A DNA stretch of 64,000 nt. It comes from Kocuria palustris. Lineage in GTDB: Bacteria > Actinomycetota > Actinomycetes > Actinomycetales > Micrococcaceae. This document shows positions 18,011 to 29,192 of the stretch, piece after piece. The stretch spans positions 402,738 through 466,737 of the forward strand of contig NZ_VDOR01000001.1 of assembly GCF_007666205.1 (NCBI RefSeq), written 5' to 3'. The notes below the pieces were generated by a model. The model did no database searches and was not told where the DNA came from. It was given only the letters and a program-made list of their open reading frames with translations. The number at the start of each line of letters is the position of its first letter. Within the stretch, counting starts at the first letter, position 1. The position numbers were made by a program, and so were the translations under genes.

Positions 18011-18582
18011 AGACGGATGAGGGGGAGCCCGTGCGAGCATCGACCCCCATCTGCTCGCCGCGCGACCAGATCCCCGAGGGCGATGAGCCGGCGCCGCTGC
18101 CGGTCTTCACCGTCGAGGATCTCCGGCGGCTCGCGGTCAGCCCCGCTGTCTCCGCCGTCGAGCCTGCGCCGGACACGCTCGTCGGGCTGCACACCAACAT
18201 GTATGCGACGGCCGAGGAGCAGGTCTTCGACACCGAGCTCGCGGGCTTCCCCGTGCGGGTGCGGGTGACGCCCGAGTCCTTCACCTGGGACTACGGCGAC
18301 GGTGCGACGCTCGGCCCCACCGCGCTCGCCGGCGGCCCGCTTCCGGAGGGATCGTGGGACGTCCCCACAGACACCAGTCATCAGTACGCCGAGACCGGCG
18401 ACGTGGGCGTCGTGCTGACCACCGAGTTCTCGGGCGAGTACTCGATCAGCGGCGGGCCGTGGCTGCCCGTGGACGGGACCAGCACAGTCGCCAGCGAGCC
18501 CGTCCAGCTCAGCGTGTGGCGCTCGACGGTCCGCAACTACGCCGACGACTGCTTCGAGAATCCGAGCGGCGCGGGCTGCTGA
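17512..18582 (+). CDS. Secreted protein with PKD-like domain
   Basis: About 356 residues. An N-terminal hydrophobic signal (MFTISLMSSIALVGSAGIVVAD) is followed by a hydrophilic Ser/Gly linker, a Cys-containing segment, and a C-terminal domain with FTWDYGDGATLGP and SHQYAETGDVGVVLTTEFSG, the WDFGDG / YxxxGxYxVxLT pattern of PKD beta-sandwich domains. The start could also be a GTG at 17503, immediately after the upstream TGA; neither has a clear ribosome site, suggesting coupled translation. The 5' half is in the low-G+C patch; the PKD half is normal. Probably surface or secreted with the lipoprotein as partner. Confidence 0.7.
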   Translation: MRSGFHRMFTISLMSSIALVGSAGIVVADPGERRRGGLEGTRVESDASASGSRIDVEVSLEGLARGQAKTPGTSRSQPDVSPATGGSGKASGPDSASARDSHQLEMTLRKFVADTEPAELKADTASVEMADYTLVDICSEAGASCAEQEACTLPDGAAGQNLYVEYETDEGEPVRASTPICSPRDQIPEGDEPAPLPVFTVEDLRRLAVSPAVSAVEPAPDTLVGLHTNMYATAEEQVFDTELAGFPVRVRVTPESFTWDYGDGATLGPTALAGGPLPEGSWDVPTDTSHQYAETGDVGVVLTTEFSGEYSISGGPWLPVDGTSTVASEPVQLSVWRSTVRNYADDCFENPSGAGC

Positions 18583-18603
18583 AGCTCAGGCCACCGAGGG
18601 GTC

Positions 18604-19173
18604 TCAGCCCTGGTGGGCGTAGAGGTCCCGCAGCAGCGCGACCTCGGCGAGGTGATGGATCACCTCGCGATTGATGTGCAGGGCGAGATCGATGAACGGC
18701 CGCTCGCCCCACGGGCCCTCGGCGGGGCCGCAGGGCTGCTGCATCCGGGCGCCATCCATGCCGCGCAGCCCCTCGAGCCACCGGGCGACCTCCGCATCGA
18801 GCTGAGCGAGGGCCTCCCCGGCGGTGGTCGCGAAGTCCCACGAGGCATAGGAAGCCTCGGGGCCGTCGAAGTGGCTGTGGCTGCGCATGGCGAGCACCCC
18901 CACGATCACGTGACCCAGGCGCCACGCGATCGTCGTGAACGGCTGGGGCTGCCCCTCGACCAGGTCGAAGTCGATCACCAGCGCCCCTGCGCCGGCTTGG
19001 TGGGTCGTGCGCTGCTCGTCGGCGGGGTGGACGGTCCACGCGGGTCGGCCGTCGGGCGTGGGATCCCAGAAGAGCTCGTCGTCCGTCAGCCCCTCCAGCC
19101 GGGGGCGCAGCAGGTTCTGCCAGTGCCACTCGAGCTGCTCGACGGCGGCGGCGGTCATGGGGTTCTCGGTCAT
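18604..19173 (-). CDS. DinB-like metal-dependent protein
   Basis: 189 residues; GGAGG sits just upstream of the ATG. The sequence starts with a helical TAAAVEQLEWHWQNLLRPRLEGLTDDELFW. Conserved His are seen in AWRLGHVIVGVL and in LHINREVIHHLAEVALLRDLY. These three His positions are the metal site of the DinB/YfiT four-helix bundle. Members act as thiol-dependent transferases or are of unknown role. It is the last gene of a leftward run after the SGNH and SLH genes, with 31 bases to the preceding stop. Confidence 0.85.
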   Translation of the reverse strand: MTENPMTAAAVEQLEWHWQNLLRPRLEGLTDDELFWDPTPDGRPAWTVHPADEQRTTHQAGAGALVIDFDLVEGQPQPFTTIAWRLGHVIVGVLAMRSHSHFDGPEASYASWDFATTAGEALAQLDAEVARWLEGLRGMDGARMQQPCGPAEGPWGERPFIDLALHINREVIHHLAEVALLRDLYAHQG

Positions 19174-19204
19174 GTCGTCCTCCGGGAGCTGTCGAGGGGG
19201 CGGC

Positions 19205-20233
19205 TCAGGCCATGCCCAGGCCGCGGATCTGCTGGGCCAGCGCCTGGGACAGGATCACCAGGCCGTAGGCATTGAGGTGCGCGTGGTCGTGGGCGATCAG
19301 CGACTTCGGCGGCAGCCCGAGGGCCACGCGCTCCTGATCGACGTCGCTCTGCCCGATCCCCTTGTCGGCGATCTCGGGCAGCCGCCACATCTGCGGGTCG
19401 AGCAGATGCCGGGCGGTGTCGAAGAAGCGGGGCCCGTACTCCTCGGCGTACGCCCGGTTCAGCTGATCGATGGGCTCGCTCTTCTCGGTCCCGGGGCGGT
19501 TCATCCACGTCTTCCAGTGCCCCATGACGATGGTGCGCTCCGGCTCGACCGCTGCCGCCCGACGGGTGTCCTCGAGCACCTGCGACAGGTCCAGCACATT
19601 GTTCTTGCCCATCCACAGCACGTGCACGTCGCCGCGGTGGTGCTGCTCGAGCGCGGTCCGCCACGTCCCGTCCGATTCGGCGTGCAGGTCCACGGGCTCG
19701 CCGGGCTCCAGCCGCCGCAGCCGCACCAGGCGGTCGCTGCCCCAGATCCCCGACGCGGTCACCGGCAGCCCCGCGAGCGTGCCGGGGATCGGCTGGTTCG
19801 TGATGGGCACGCGCCCGTCGCGAGCGGTGAGGACGATCTCCCCGGAGGTCGGCAGGACGCCGTCGAAGCCCCGGAAGCCCAGGTCCAGGTCGATCCCCGT
19901 CGCCTCCGAGCGCCTGATCAGCACCTCGGTGGAGTCCGCGCGGGACATCGCCCGGTTGATGCCGGTGGTCCCGAGCAGGCGGGCCACCTCCCGATGCAGA
20001 TGCAGCGTGCGGAACCCGCGGGGCTCGTCGCCCAGGTAGGAGGCCGCCGACGACGACCCCCAGACGACGATGCGCCGCCCGTCCTGGGCTTCGGGGGCCG
20101 TCGCCGTGATCAGCGTGCTCGCCGCGGCGAGCGCACCGCCGGCGAGCAGCGCCCGGCGCGTGAGGGACCGGGTGCTCGGCCGGGCGGGGGAGTCGTCTCC
20201 CTTCGAGTGCGGGCAAGCGGGGTCTGACGTCAC
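19205..20233 (-). CDS. Tat-exported SGNH-type hydrolase, copy 2
   Basis: 342 residues from a GTG at 20233, chosen because GGAAAG lies 6 bases upstream; an ATG at 20266 would add 11 residues but lacks a ribosome site. A Tat signal (LTRRALLAGGALAAAS) precedes the mature domain. The block RIVVWGSSSAAS stands where SGNH enzymes have the catalytic GDS(L), and DHAHLNAYG near the C-terminus gives the DxxH pair. LWMGKNN supplies the N block. It is paralogous along its length to the gene at 20876-21922 (shared WGSSSAAS, LWMGKNN, GHWK, HLNxxG). Substrate unknown; cell-wall or polysaccharide esterase is plausible. Confidence 0.8.
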   Translation of the reverse strand: MTSDPACPHSKGDDSPARPSTRSLTRRALLAGGALAAASTLITATAPEAQDGRRIVVWGSSSAASYLGDEPRGFRTLHLHREVARLLGTTGINRAMSRADSTEVLIRRSEATGIDLDLGFRGFDGVLPTSGEIVLTARDGRVPITNQPIPGTLAGLPVTASGIWGSDRLVRLRRLEPGEPVDLHAESDGTWRTALEQHHRGDVHVLWMGKNNVLDLSQVLEDTRRAAAVEPERTIVMGHWKTWMNRPGTEKSEPIDQLNRAYAEEYGPRFFDTARHLLDPQMWRLPEIADKGIGQSDVDQERVALGLPPKSLIAHDHAHLNAYGLVILSQALAQQIRGLGMA

Positions 20234-20305
20234 GTTCTGCTTTCCGGCGGCGGTCTGGGGCGGCATCGATTCTACGAGCCGTCGGACCGCCGTCGCCCGC
20301 CGGGA

Positions 20306-20851
20306 TCAGCCGACCGCCAGGTCGAAGCGGCGCAGGAAGGCGGCCATGGCGTTGCGGGCGGTGGGGCTCAGGGGGCGGAAGGTGCGATCGGGCCAGCCGG
20401 TCGTGATCCCGACGCTGTGCGCCCAGCAGATCTCCTTGTAGAACTGCGTGCGGGGTGAGATGTCCCGGAACGGGGATCCCGCGGGAGCCGAGTACCCCGG
20501 GGAGCCGGCGGCGCGGTAGAACAGCGCGCACGAGGCGTCGCGGGTGATCGGGTGCAGCGCGCGGAACGCGCCGTTGCTCCAGCCGGTGAGCAGCCCGCGG
20601 TCCCGGGCCCAGCAGATCTCCCGGTAGAACTGCTGGTGGGGACGGATGTCCGCGAAGGGCGACGACGCCGGGGGCGCGAAGTCCGGCGAGCCCGCCATGC
20701 GGTGGAAGACCGCCGCCATGGCGTCGCGGTGGATGGGGCTGTAGGGGCGGAAGGTGCCGTCCGCCCAGCCGCGCAGATAGCCGAGGTCGGAGACCCAGCC
20801 GATCTCGGCGGCGAACGGCGACGTGGTCCTGACATCCCTGAAGATCGTCAT
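20306..20851 (-). CDS. Triple SLH-repeat protein without signal peptide
   Basis: 181 residues made of three SLH-like repeats of about 55-60 residues. Each has an F-x-D-(V/I) start, a central GW(A/S/P)(D/N)G/R(T/A)FR turn and an R(D/N)A(M/S) ending. SLH triplets anchor proteins to secondary cell-wall polymers, but this reading frame has no signal peptide. AAAGGA precedes the ATG. It follows the upstream SGNH gene by only 24 bases and lies in the same reading frame, separated from it by one TGA; a fused secreted SGNH-SLH protein would make better sense of an SLH domain. See findings. Confidence 0.8.
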   Translation of the reverse strand: MTIFRDVRTTSPFAAEIGWVSDLGYLRGWADGTFRPYSPIHRDAMAAVFHRMAGSPDFAPPASSPFADIRPHQQFYREICWARDRGLLTGWSNGAFRALHPITRDASCALFYRAAGSPGYSAPAGSPFRDISPRTQFYKEICWAHSVGITTGWPDRTFRPLSPTARNAMAAFLRRFDLAVG

Positions 20852-20875
20852 GGGGAGTCCTTTCGAGGGGTCCGG

Positions 20876-21922
20876 TCAGTACCAGCCGAGAGCGCGCAGC
20901 TTCTCGGCGATGGCGGTCGCGACGATCAGGTAGCCGAAGCGGTTGAGGTGGAAGTTGTCGCCCTTGAGCTCGAGCGGTGCCATGCCCCATGACGCGCGCT
21001 GACGATCAGCTGCTGTCGAGCCGATGTTGTAGCGGCGCAGCTCGGGGTGCTGCCAGCGGCGGGGGTCCGTGATCACGGCGTTGATGTCCAGGTACTGAGC
21101 CCCGTAGTCGCGCGCATAGGCCCGGTTGACCGTGTCCACCTGGCCGTAGGCGGCGGTGCCGGGGGTGTCGAGGAAGTTCTTCCAGTGGCCCAGGACCAGG
21201 GTGGAGCCCGGTTCGACGTCGAAGGCGGCGCGGGTGTCGGCCAGGACGCGGTCGACGTCGGCGATGTTGTTCTTGCCCATCCACAGCAGATGCGTGCTGC
21301 CGCGGTGCCGCGCCTCCAGGTCGGTGACCCACCGGGAGCGCTCGGAGCCGCCCACGTGCACGGATGCGCCGGCGTTCGCGCGGCTGATCTGCACCTTGCG
21401 GTTCGTCCCCCCGACGTATCGGAGATCGAACGCGGCCCCGTCGATGGTGCCCGGATAGGTGCGTCCGGTGTTGGGCGCGCGGCGGTCGAGCGTGGGCAGG
21501 ACGAGGCTGCCGGAGGCCGGGAGCATGCCGGCTGCGCCCATGTATCGGAAGTCCAGGCGCACGGCCGCCCTCTCGGAGCGGGCCAGCAGGATCTCCGGCG
21601 ACTGCGCGGCGGGCGTGGCCTCGGACCGGGCGTTCGTCCCCAGCAGCTTCGCCAGCTCGGTGTCCAGGTGGACCACTCGGAAGCCGTCGGTGATGGCACT
21701 GGCATGGGAGGCCGCGGACGAGCTGCCCCACAGGACGATCGGACGTCCGGCGGCGGAGGCCGGTGCAGCGGCGCCGAGGGCGCCGGCGCTCAGGGCGGTC
21801 AGGGAGCCGGCTGCGAGCAGGCCGCGGCGGGACAGCTCGCGCGGGCCGCGAGCCGCGGGATCGGAGGAGGGGCGGGCCGGGCGAGGATCCGGGCAGGGTG
21901 AAGCCGCGCGGTGCTCAGTCAT
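20876..21922 (-). CDS. Tat-exported SGNH-type hydrolase, copy 1
   Basis: 348 residues from the ATG at 21922. A Tat signal (LSRRGLLAAGSLTALSAGA) ends at PASAAG. The mature domain starts RPIVLWGSSSAAS (nucleophile block), has LLWMGKNN (N block) and ends with GDNFHLNRFGY (D-x-x-H catalytic pair). It shares the same architecture as the gene at 19205-20233, so the pair arose by duplication with the SLH gene between them. Probably first gene of a four-gene leftward operon (SGNH, SLH, SGNH, DinB). Confidence 0.8.
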   Translation of the reverse strand: MTEHRAASPCPDPRPARPSSDPAARGPRELSRRGLLAAGSLTALSAGALGAAAPASAAGRPIVLWGSSSAASHASAITDGFRVVHLDTELAKLLGTNARSEATPAAQSPEILLARSERAAVRLDFRYMGAAGMLPASGSLVLPTLDRRAPNTGRTYPGTIDGAAFDLRYVGGTNRKVQISRANAGASVHVGGSERSRWVTDLEARHRGSTHLLWMGKNNIADVDRVLADTRAAFDVEPGSTLVLGHWKNFLDTPGTAAYGQVDTVNRAYARDYGAQYLDINAVITDPRRWQHPELRRYNIGSTAADRQRASWGMAPLELKGDNFHLNRFGYLIVATAIAEKLRALGWY

Positions 21923-22084
21923 GGGAGGGAGCCTCGGGTGAGTGAGAGGGCGGTCGGTGCCGCGGCGCAGGGAGCGCCCGGTGAGATTGTGGCCGCCGGC
22001 GAGCACGTCGTGATCTTGGAGTCGCACTGTGACGCGGGGTACTCTCGCCTCGGAAGACGACGACAAGACACGCCTATGAGCGGT

Positions 22085-22277
22085 TCCGGGAGAGACCCCG
22101 CGGACACCGCCGCGCGGGCGCCGTAGGAGCAACCCTCCCCGGGAAACTCTCAGGCACCGGCACCGGAATCGCTCGGCACCTCTGGAAAGCGCGGAGCGGC
22201 TCGCGGGCCGCTCCGGCACCGACGGAGCAAACGGGTCAGCCCGTGGAAACTCTCAGGTCCCACGACAGAGCGGGGAG
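22085..22277 (+). promoter_or_regulatory. Tandem glycine riboswitch
   Basis: Two glycine aptamers in series upstream of gcvP. Aptamer 1 (about 22087-22192) has GGGAGAGACC, then GTAGGAGCAA and GGAAACTCTCAGGCACC. Aptamer 2 (about 22193-22277) has CGACGGAGCAA and GGAAACTCTCAGGTCCC, followed by GACAGAG. These are the conserved cores of the class, which normally turns on glycine cleavage genes when glycine is high. Its position 40 bases before the gcvP start fits. Confidence 0.93.
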
Positions 22278-22317
22278 GAACCGACGGGGCGCGGCCCCTC
22301 AGACCAAGGAGTTCCCC

Positions 22318-25385
<3,068 letters not shown>

Positions 25386-25389
<4 letters not shown>

Positions 25390-26543
25390 GCACCGACGCC
25401 GCATCCCGCCCCACGGCTCTGGCCCCCGTCCACGAGCGCCTGGGCGCGTCCTTCACCGACTTCGGCGGCTGGTGGATGCCCCTGCGCTACGGCTCGGACC
25501 TGGCCGAGCACCGCGCCGTGCGCGAGGCGGCCGGCATCTTCGACCTCTCCCACATGGGCGAGCTGCTCGTCGAGGGCCCGGACGCCGCGGCGTTCCTGGA
25601 CTACGCCCTCGTGGGTCGGCTGTCGGCCATCGAGATCGGCAAGGCCAAGTACTCGCTGCTGTGCAACGAGCAGGGCGGCGTGATCGACGACCTGATCACC
25701 TACCGGCTCGGAGAGGACTCCTACCTGGTGGTCCCGAACGCGGCCAACACCCCCGCGGCGCTGGCCGCGTTCCGCGAGCGCACGACCGCCGCCGACGGCA
25801 CCGCCTTCGACGTCGGGATCACGGACCGCACCGAGGCCACCGCGCTGATCGCCGTGCAGGGCCCGGCCGCCGAGGCCGTGCTGCTCGACGCCGTCGAGGC
25901 GGACTCCGCGCAGGCCGTGAGGGACGTGAAGTACTACGCCATCACGGCCGTCGTCTTCACGACCCCGGAGGGGCCCCTGCCCGCGCGGCTGGCCCGCACC
26001 GGCTACACGGGCGAGGACGGCTTCGAGATCTACCTCGATGCCGAGGCGGACGCCTCCGCCCCCGAGCGGCTGTGGAGCGTGCTCGAGAAGGCCGGCGAGT
26101 CCCACGGCCTGATGCCGTGCGGGCTGGCCGCGCGCGACTCCCTGCGCCTGGAGGCCGGCATGCCGCTGCACGGCCACGAGCTCTCCCCGGAGATCAGCCC
26201 GTACCAGGCCAACCTGCCGATCGTCGCCCTCAAGTCCAAGGACTCCTTCGTGGGCCGCGAGGCCCTGGCGAGGATCAAGGAGGAGGGCCCCTCCTCCCGG
26301 CTCGTGGGCCTGGTCAACGACGGCAAGCGCGCCGCCCGGCCCGGCTACGCGGTGCTCAAGGACGGCGAGAAGGTCGGGGAGATCTCCTCCGGTGCCCCGA
26401 GCCCCACCCTGGGCCACGCGATCGCCCTGGCCTTCGTCTCGCCGGAGCTGACCGAGCCCGGCACCGAGCTCGACGTCGACCTGCGCGGCAGGCCCACGCC
26501 GTTCCGCGTCGTGCAGCTCCCCTTCTACAAGCGCGACAGCTGA
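25386..26543 (+). CDS. gcvT: Glycine cleavage T-protein (aminomethyltransferase)
   Basis: 385 residues, overlapping gcvP by 4 bases (ATGA). Typical elements are [44 protein letters not shown] and [14 protein letters not shown], the folate-binding and catalytic regions of the family. It transfers the methylene unit from GcvH to tetrahydrofolate, giving 5,10-methylene-THF and ammonia. Full length, no anomalies. Confidence 0.97.
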
Positions 26544-26628
26544 TCCTCCGCCGTCCCGCCGCACGACCCGCCCCGCCCGGGGCTGGACATCACCCCTCAG
26601 CAGGACCCCATCATGGAAGGACCAGGCA

Positions 26629-27009
26629 ATGAGCGCTCTGGACAAGGTCAACAAGGACTACCGCTACTCGGCTGAGCACGAGTGGATCGACTCCTCGTCC
26701 CCGGCCAAGGTCGGTCTCTCGCAGATCGCCGTGGACGCCCTGGGCGAGGTCGTGTACGTCGACCTCCCGGAGGCCGGCGCCTCCGTCACCGCGGGCGAGG
26801 TCTGCGGCGAGGTCGAGTCGACCAAGTCGGTCTCCGAGCTGTACTCGCCCGTGACCGGCACCGTCGCCGAGATCAACGACGAGGTCGTGGACAACCCCGG
26901 CGTCCTCAACGAGGACCCCTACGGCGCCGCCTGGCTCTTCACCGTCGAGGTGGAGTCCGAGGGCGAGCTGCTCAGCCCCGAGGACTACGCCGCAGCACAG
27001 GAGGACTGA
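26629..27009 (+). CDS. gcvH: Glycine cleavage H-protein
   Basis: 126 residues. The lipoylated lysine is Lys66 in [11 protein letters not shown], within the hybrid-barrel fold. The start is preceded by GGAAGGACC. GcvH shuttles the aminomethyl group between P- and T-proteins. 85 bases separate it from gcvT; no terminator is seen there, so it should be cotranscribed. The separate lipoamide dehydrogenase (L-protein) and lipoylation genes are not in the window. Confidence 0.97.
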   Translation: MSALDKVNKDYRYSAEHEWIDSSSPAKVGLSQIAVDALGEVVYVDLPEAGASVTAGEVCGEVESTKSVSELYSPVTGTVAEINDEVVDNPGVLNEDPYGAAWLFTVEVESEGELLSPEDYAAAQED

Positions 27010-27015
27010 GCCCTT

Positions 27016-28446
27016 ATGACCGTCAGCGTCTTCAATCTCTTCAGCATCGGTGTCGGCCCGTCGTCGTCCCACACCGTGGGCCCCATGCGCGCAGCCGCGG
27101 ACTTCGTCGCCGATCTGGTGGACGAGGGGCTGCTGACGCGTCTGGATCATCTCAAGGTGGACCTGTACGGGTCGCTGTCCTCCACGGGCCGCGGGCACGG
27201 CACGTTCGACGCGGTGCTCATCGGCCTGGAGGGCCACCAGCCCGACAAGGTCCTGCCCGCCACCATGGACTCCCGCAAGGAGGCCCTGGCCGCCGGCCAG
27301 CCGCTGCGGGTGGCCGAGGCCATCGACGGGGTCGAGCAGCCGGTCGAGCTCGACTACCACGTCGAGGACATCGTCCAGCACCCGCTGACGCTGCTCCCGT
27401 ACCACCCCAACGGCATGACGATGGCCGCCTACGACGCCGACGACAACGTGCTCGCCGAGCGCACGGCGTACTCCGTGGGAGGCGGATTCGTCGTCGTCGA
27501 TCCGGTCGAGGGGGAGGATCCCCTGCCGGACGAGGGCGAGGTCGAGATCCCGTACCCGTACGAGGACGCCGAGGGGCTGCTCGCGCACTGCCTGACCCAC
27601 GGCCTGTCGGTCGCGGAGCTCGCGATGGCCAACGAGTCGGCCCGGCGCTCGCCGGAGGAGGTCCGCGCAGGCCTGCTCGAGATCGCCCAGGTCATGGAGG
27701 ACTCCAAGAACTCCAACCTGGAGCGGGAGGGCCCCCTGCCGGGCGGTCTCAAGGTCCGCCGCCGCGCGCCCGAGTGGTACGCGCGGCTCAAGGAGATCGA
27801 CGAGGACTTCGATCCGCAGCACTGGGTCGAGTGGGTCAACCTCGTGGCGCTGACCGTCAACGAGGAGAACGCCTCCGGCGGTCGCATCGTCACCGCGCCC
27901 ACGAACGGCGCGGCGGGCATCGTCCCGGCCGTGATGTTCTACGCCACGCACTACACTCCGGCCGCTCGCGGCCCGGAGCAGCGCTCGCGCGAGGACATCA
28001 CGGTGGACTACCTCCTGGCCGCCAGCGCGGTCGGCTCGCTGATCAAGGAGCAGGCCTCGATCTCCGGCGCCGAGGTCGGCTGCCAGGGCGAGGTCGGCTC
28101 GGCCTCGTCGATGGCCGCGGCCGGACTGGCGCAGGTCCTGGGCGGCACCCCCGTCCAAGTGGAGAAGGCCGCCGAGATCGCCATGGAGCACCACCTGGGC
28201 CTGACCTGCGATCCGATCGCCGGGCTCGTCCAGGTGCCATGCATCGAGCGCAATGCGATCGCCGCGGCCACGGCCGTGAACGCGGCGCGGATGGCGCTGT
28301 TCGAGGAATCCGGCCCCGGCTTCGTGAGCCTGGACCAGGTCGTCGAGACCATGCGCTCGACGGGCGCGGACATGTCCGAGAAGTACAAGGAGACCGCCCG
28401 CGGCGGGCTCGCGGTCAACGTGGGCGTCAACATCGTGGAGTGCTGA
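27016..28446 (+). CDS. sdaA: L-serine ammonia-lyase, iron-sulfur type
   Basis: 476 residues, single-chain form. It begins with [22 protein letters not shown] (beta domain) and has Cys in [33 protein letters not shown] for the [4Fe-4S] cluster of the alpha domain. It converts serine to pyruvate and ammonia. The gene starts 6 bases after gcvH, so the operon couples glycine cleavage (methylene-THF for serine hydroxymethyltransferase) to serine breakdown. All four genes would respond to the glycine riboswitch. A strong terminator follows. Confidence 0.96.
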   Translation: MTVSVFNLFSIGVGPSSSHTVGPMRAAADFVADLVDEGLLTRLDHLKVDLYGSLSSTGRGHGTFDAVLIGLEGHQPDKVLPATMDSRKEALAAGQPLRVAEAIDGVEQPVELDYHVEDIVQHPLTLLPYHPNGMTMAAYDADDNVLAERTAYSVGGGFVVVDPVEGEDPLPDEGEVEIPYPYEDAEGLLAHCLTHGLSVAELAMANESARRSPEEVRAGLLEIAQVMEDSKNSNLEREGPLPGGLKVRRRAPEWYARLKEIDEDFDPQHWVEWVNLVALTVNEENASGGRIVTAPTNGAAGIVPAVMFYATHYTPAARGPEQRSREDITVDYLLAASAVGSLIKEQASISGAEVGCQGEVGSASSMAAAGLAQVLGGTPVQVEKAAEIAMEHHLGLTCDPIAGLVQVPCIERNAIAAATAVNAARMALFEESGPGFVSLDQVVETMRSTGADMSEKYKETARGGLAVNVGVNIVEC

Positions 28447-28483
28447 GGCGCCCCTTCGACGGCGCCCTGGCCGGCGCACTGCG

Positions 28484-28520
28484 CACGAGGCGCGGATCCC
28501 CTGAGGGTCCGCGCCTCGTG
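28484..28520. terminator. Terminator after the gcv-sdaA operon
   Basis: A 16-bp stem with one bulged T (arms 28484-28500 and 28505-28520) around a CTGA loop, 37 bases after the sdaA stop and just before the convergent CPBP gene's stop. Confidence 0.75.
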
Positions 28521-28544
28521 TGCGTCCTGCCGCCGTGGGGCCGG

Positions 28545-29075
28545 TCAGCCCGTGATCAGGACCACGAGCACCACGGCGGTGACCAGGGCGTTGTTGATCG
28601 CATGCAGGATCAGCGGGGCCCACAGCGAGTCGAACCAGAGCCGGGTGAGTGTGAGCGCCGTGCCGAGCAGCGCGATGCAGAGGATCGCTGCGGGGTGCAC
28701 GTGCACTGCCGCGAAGGCGATGACCACCAGGACGGCCGCTGCGGCCGTGGGCAGATGCGCGCGCAGTCCGTCGAGCAGCAGTCGCCGGAAGATCACCTCC
28801 TTGAAAGCCGGGAGGATGACCACGGCCGCCAGGACGATCGTCGCCGCGGACAGGGGGCCCAGCTCGAGTGCCTCCGATGCCGAGGACGACGCCGGCGGGG
28901 CCGGCGATCCGCCGCCGAGCAGCCCGAGCCCGACCGCACCGGCGGCCATGAGCAGGCTCGCCACCAGGCTCCACAGCAGATGCGGCAGCCGAGGTGTCGG
29001 GAAGGGCCTGCGATGGCCGTGGGCCCGGGGTGCGCGGGCCCCGGAGCCGATGCTCTGGGAGAGAGTCGTGGTCAT
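28545..29075 (-). CDS. CPBP-family intramembrane protease-like protein
   Basis: About 176 residues from the ATG at 29075 (a GTG at 29096 is also in frame; neither has a good ribosome site). Five or so hydrophobic segments carry the CPBP (ABI/CAAX protease) motif set: KEVIFRR where the family has EExxxR, then FAAVHVHP (FxxxH) and HAINNAL (H-x-x-N). The first Glu of the EE pair is Lys here, which could weaken glutamate-type catalysis. Members cleave membrane peptides or help bacteriocin immunity. Stands alone between the gcv operon and pdxR. Confidence 0.75.
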   Translation of the reverse strand: MTTTLSQSIGSGARAPRAHGHRRPFPTPRLPHLLWSLVASLLMAAGAVGLGLLGGGSPAPPASSSASEALELGPLSAATIVLAAVVILPAFKEVIFRRLLLDGLRAHLPTAAAAVLVVIAFAAVHVHPAAILCIALLGTALTLTRLWFDSLWAPLILHAINNALVTAVVLVVLITG

Positions 29076-29192
29076 GCTGCCGAGCGCAGGGGGCACTGGG
29101 GCGCGGCGTCGTCGTTCCTGCGGAGGATCCCCGCAGGATCGTCCCCGGAGAGGAGACCCCGCATCGCTCGGGAACCCGCAGACCGGGCCGGA

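Noticed and set aside
20876..20878. TGA as a selenocysteine codon
   Set aside because: No sel genes are visible in the window, no Sec-type context is seen and SLH or SGNH proteins are not selenoproteins. Nonsense mutation, split genes or readthrough are simpler.
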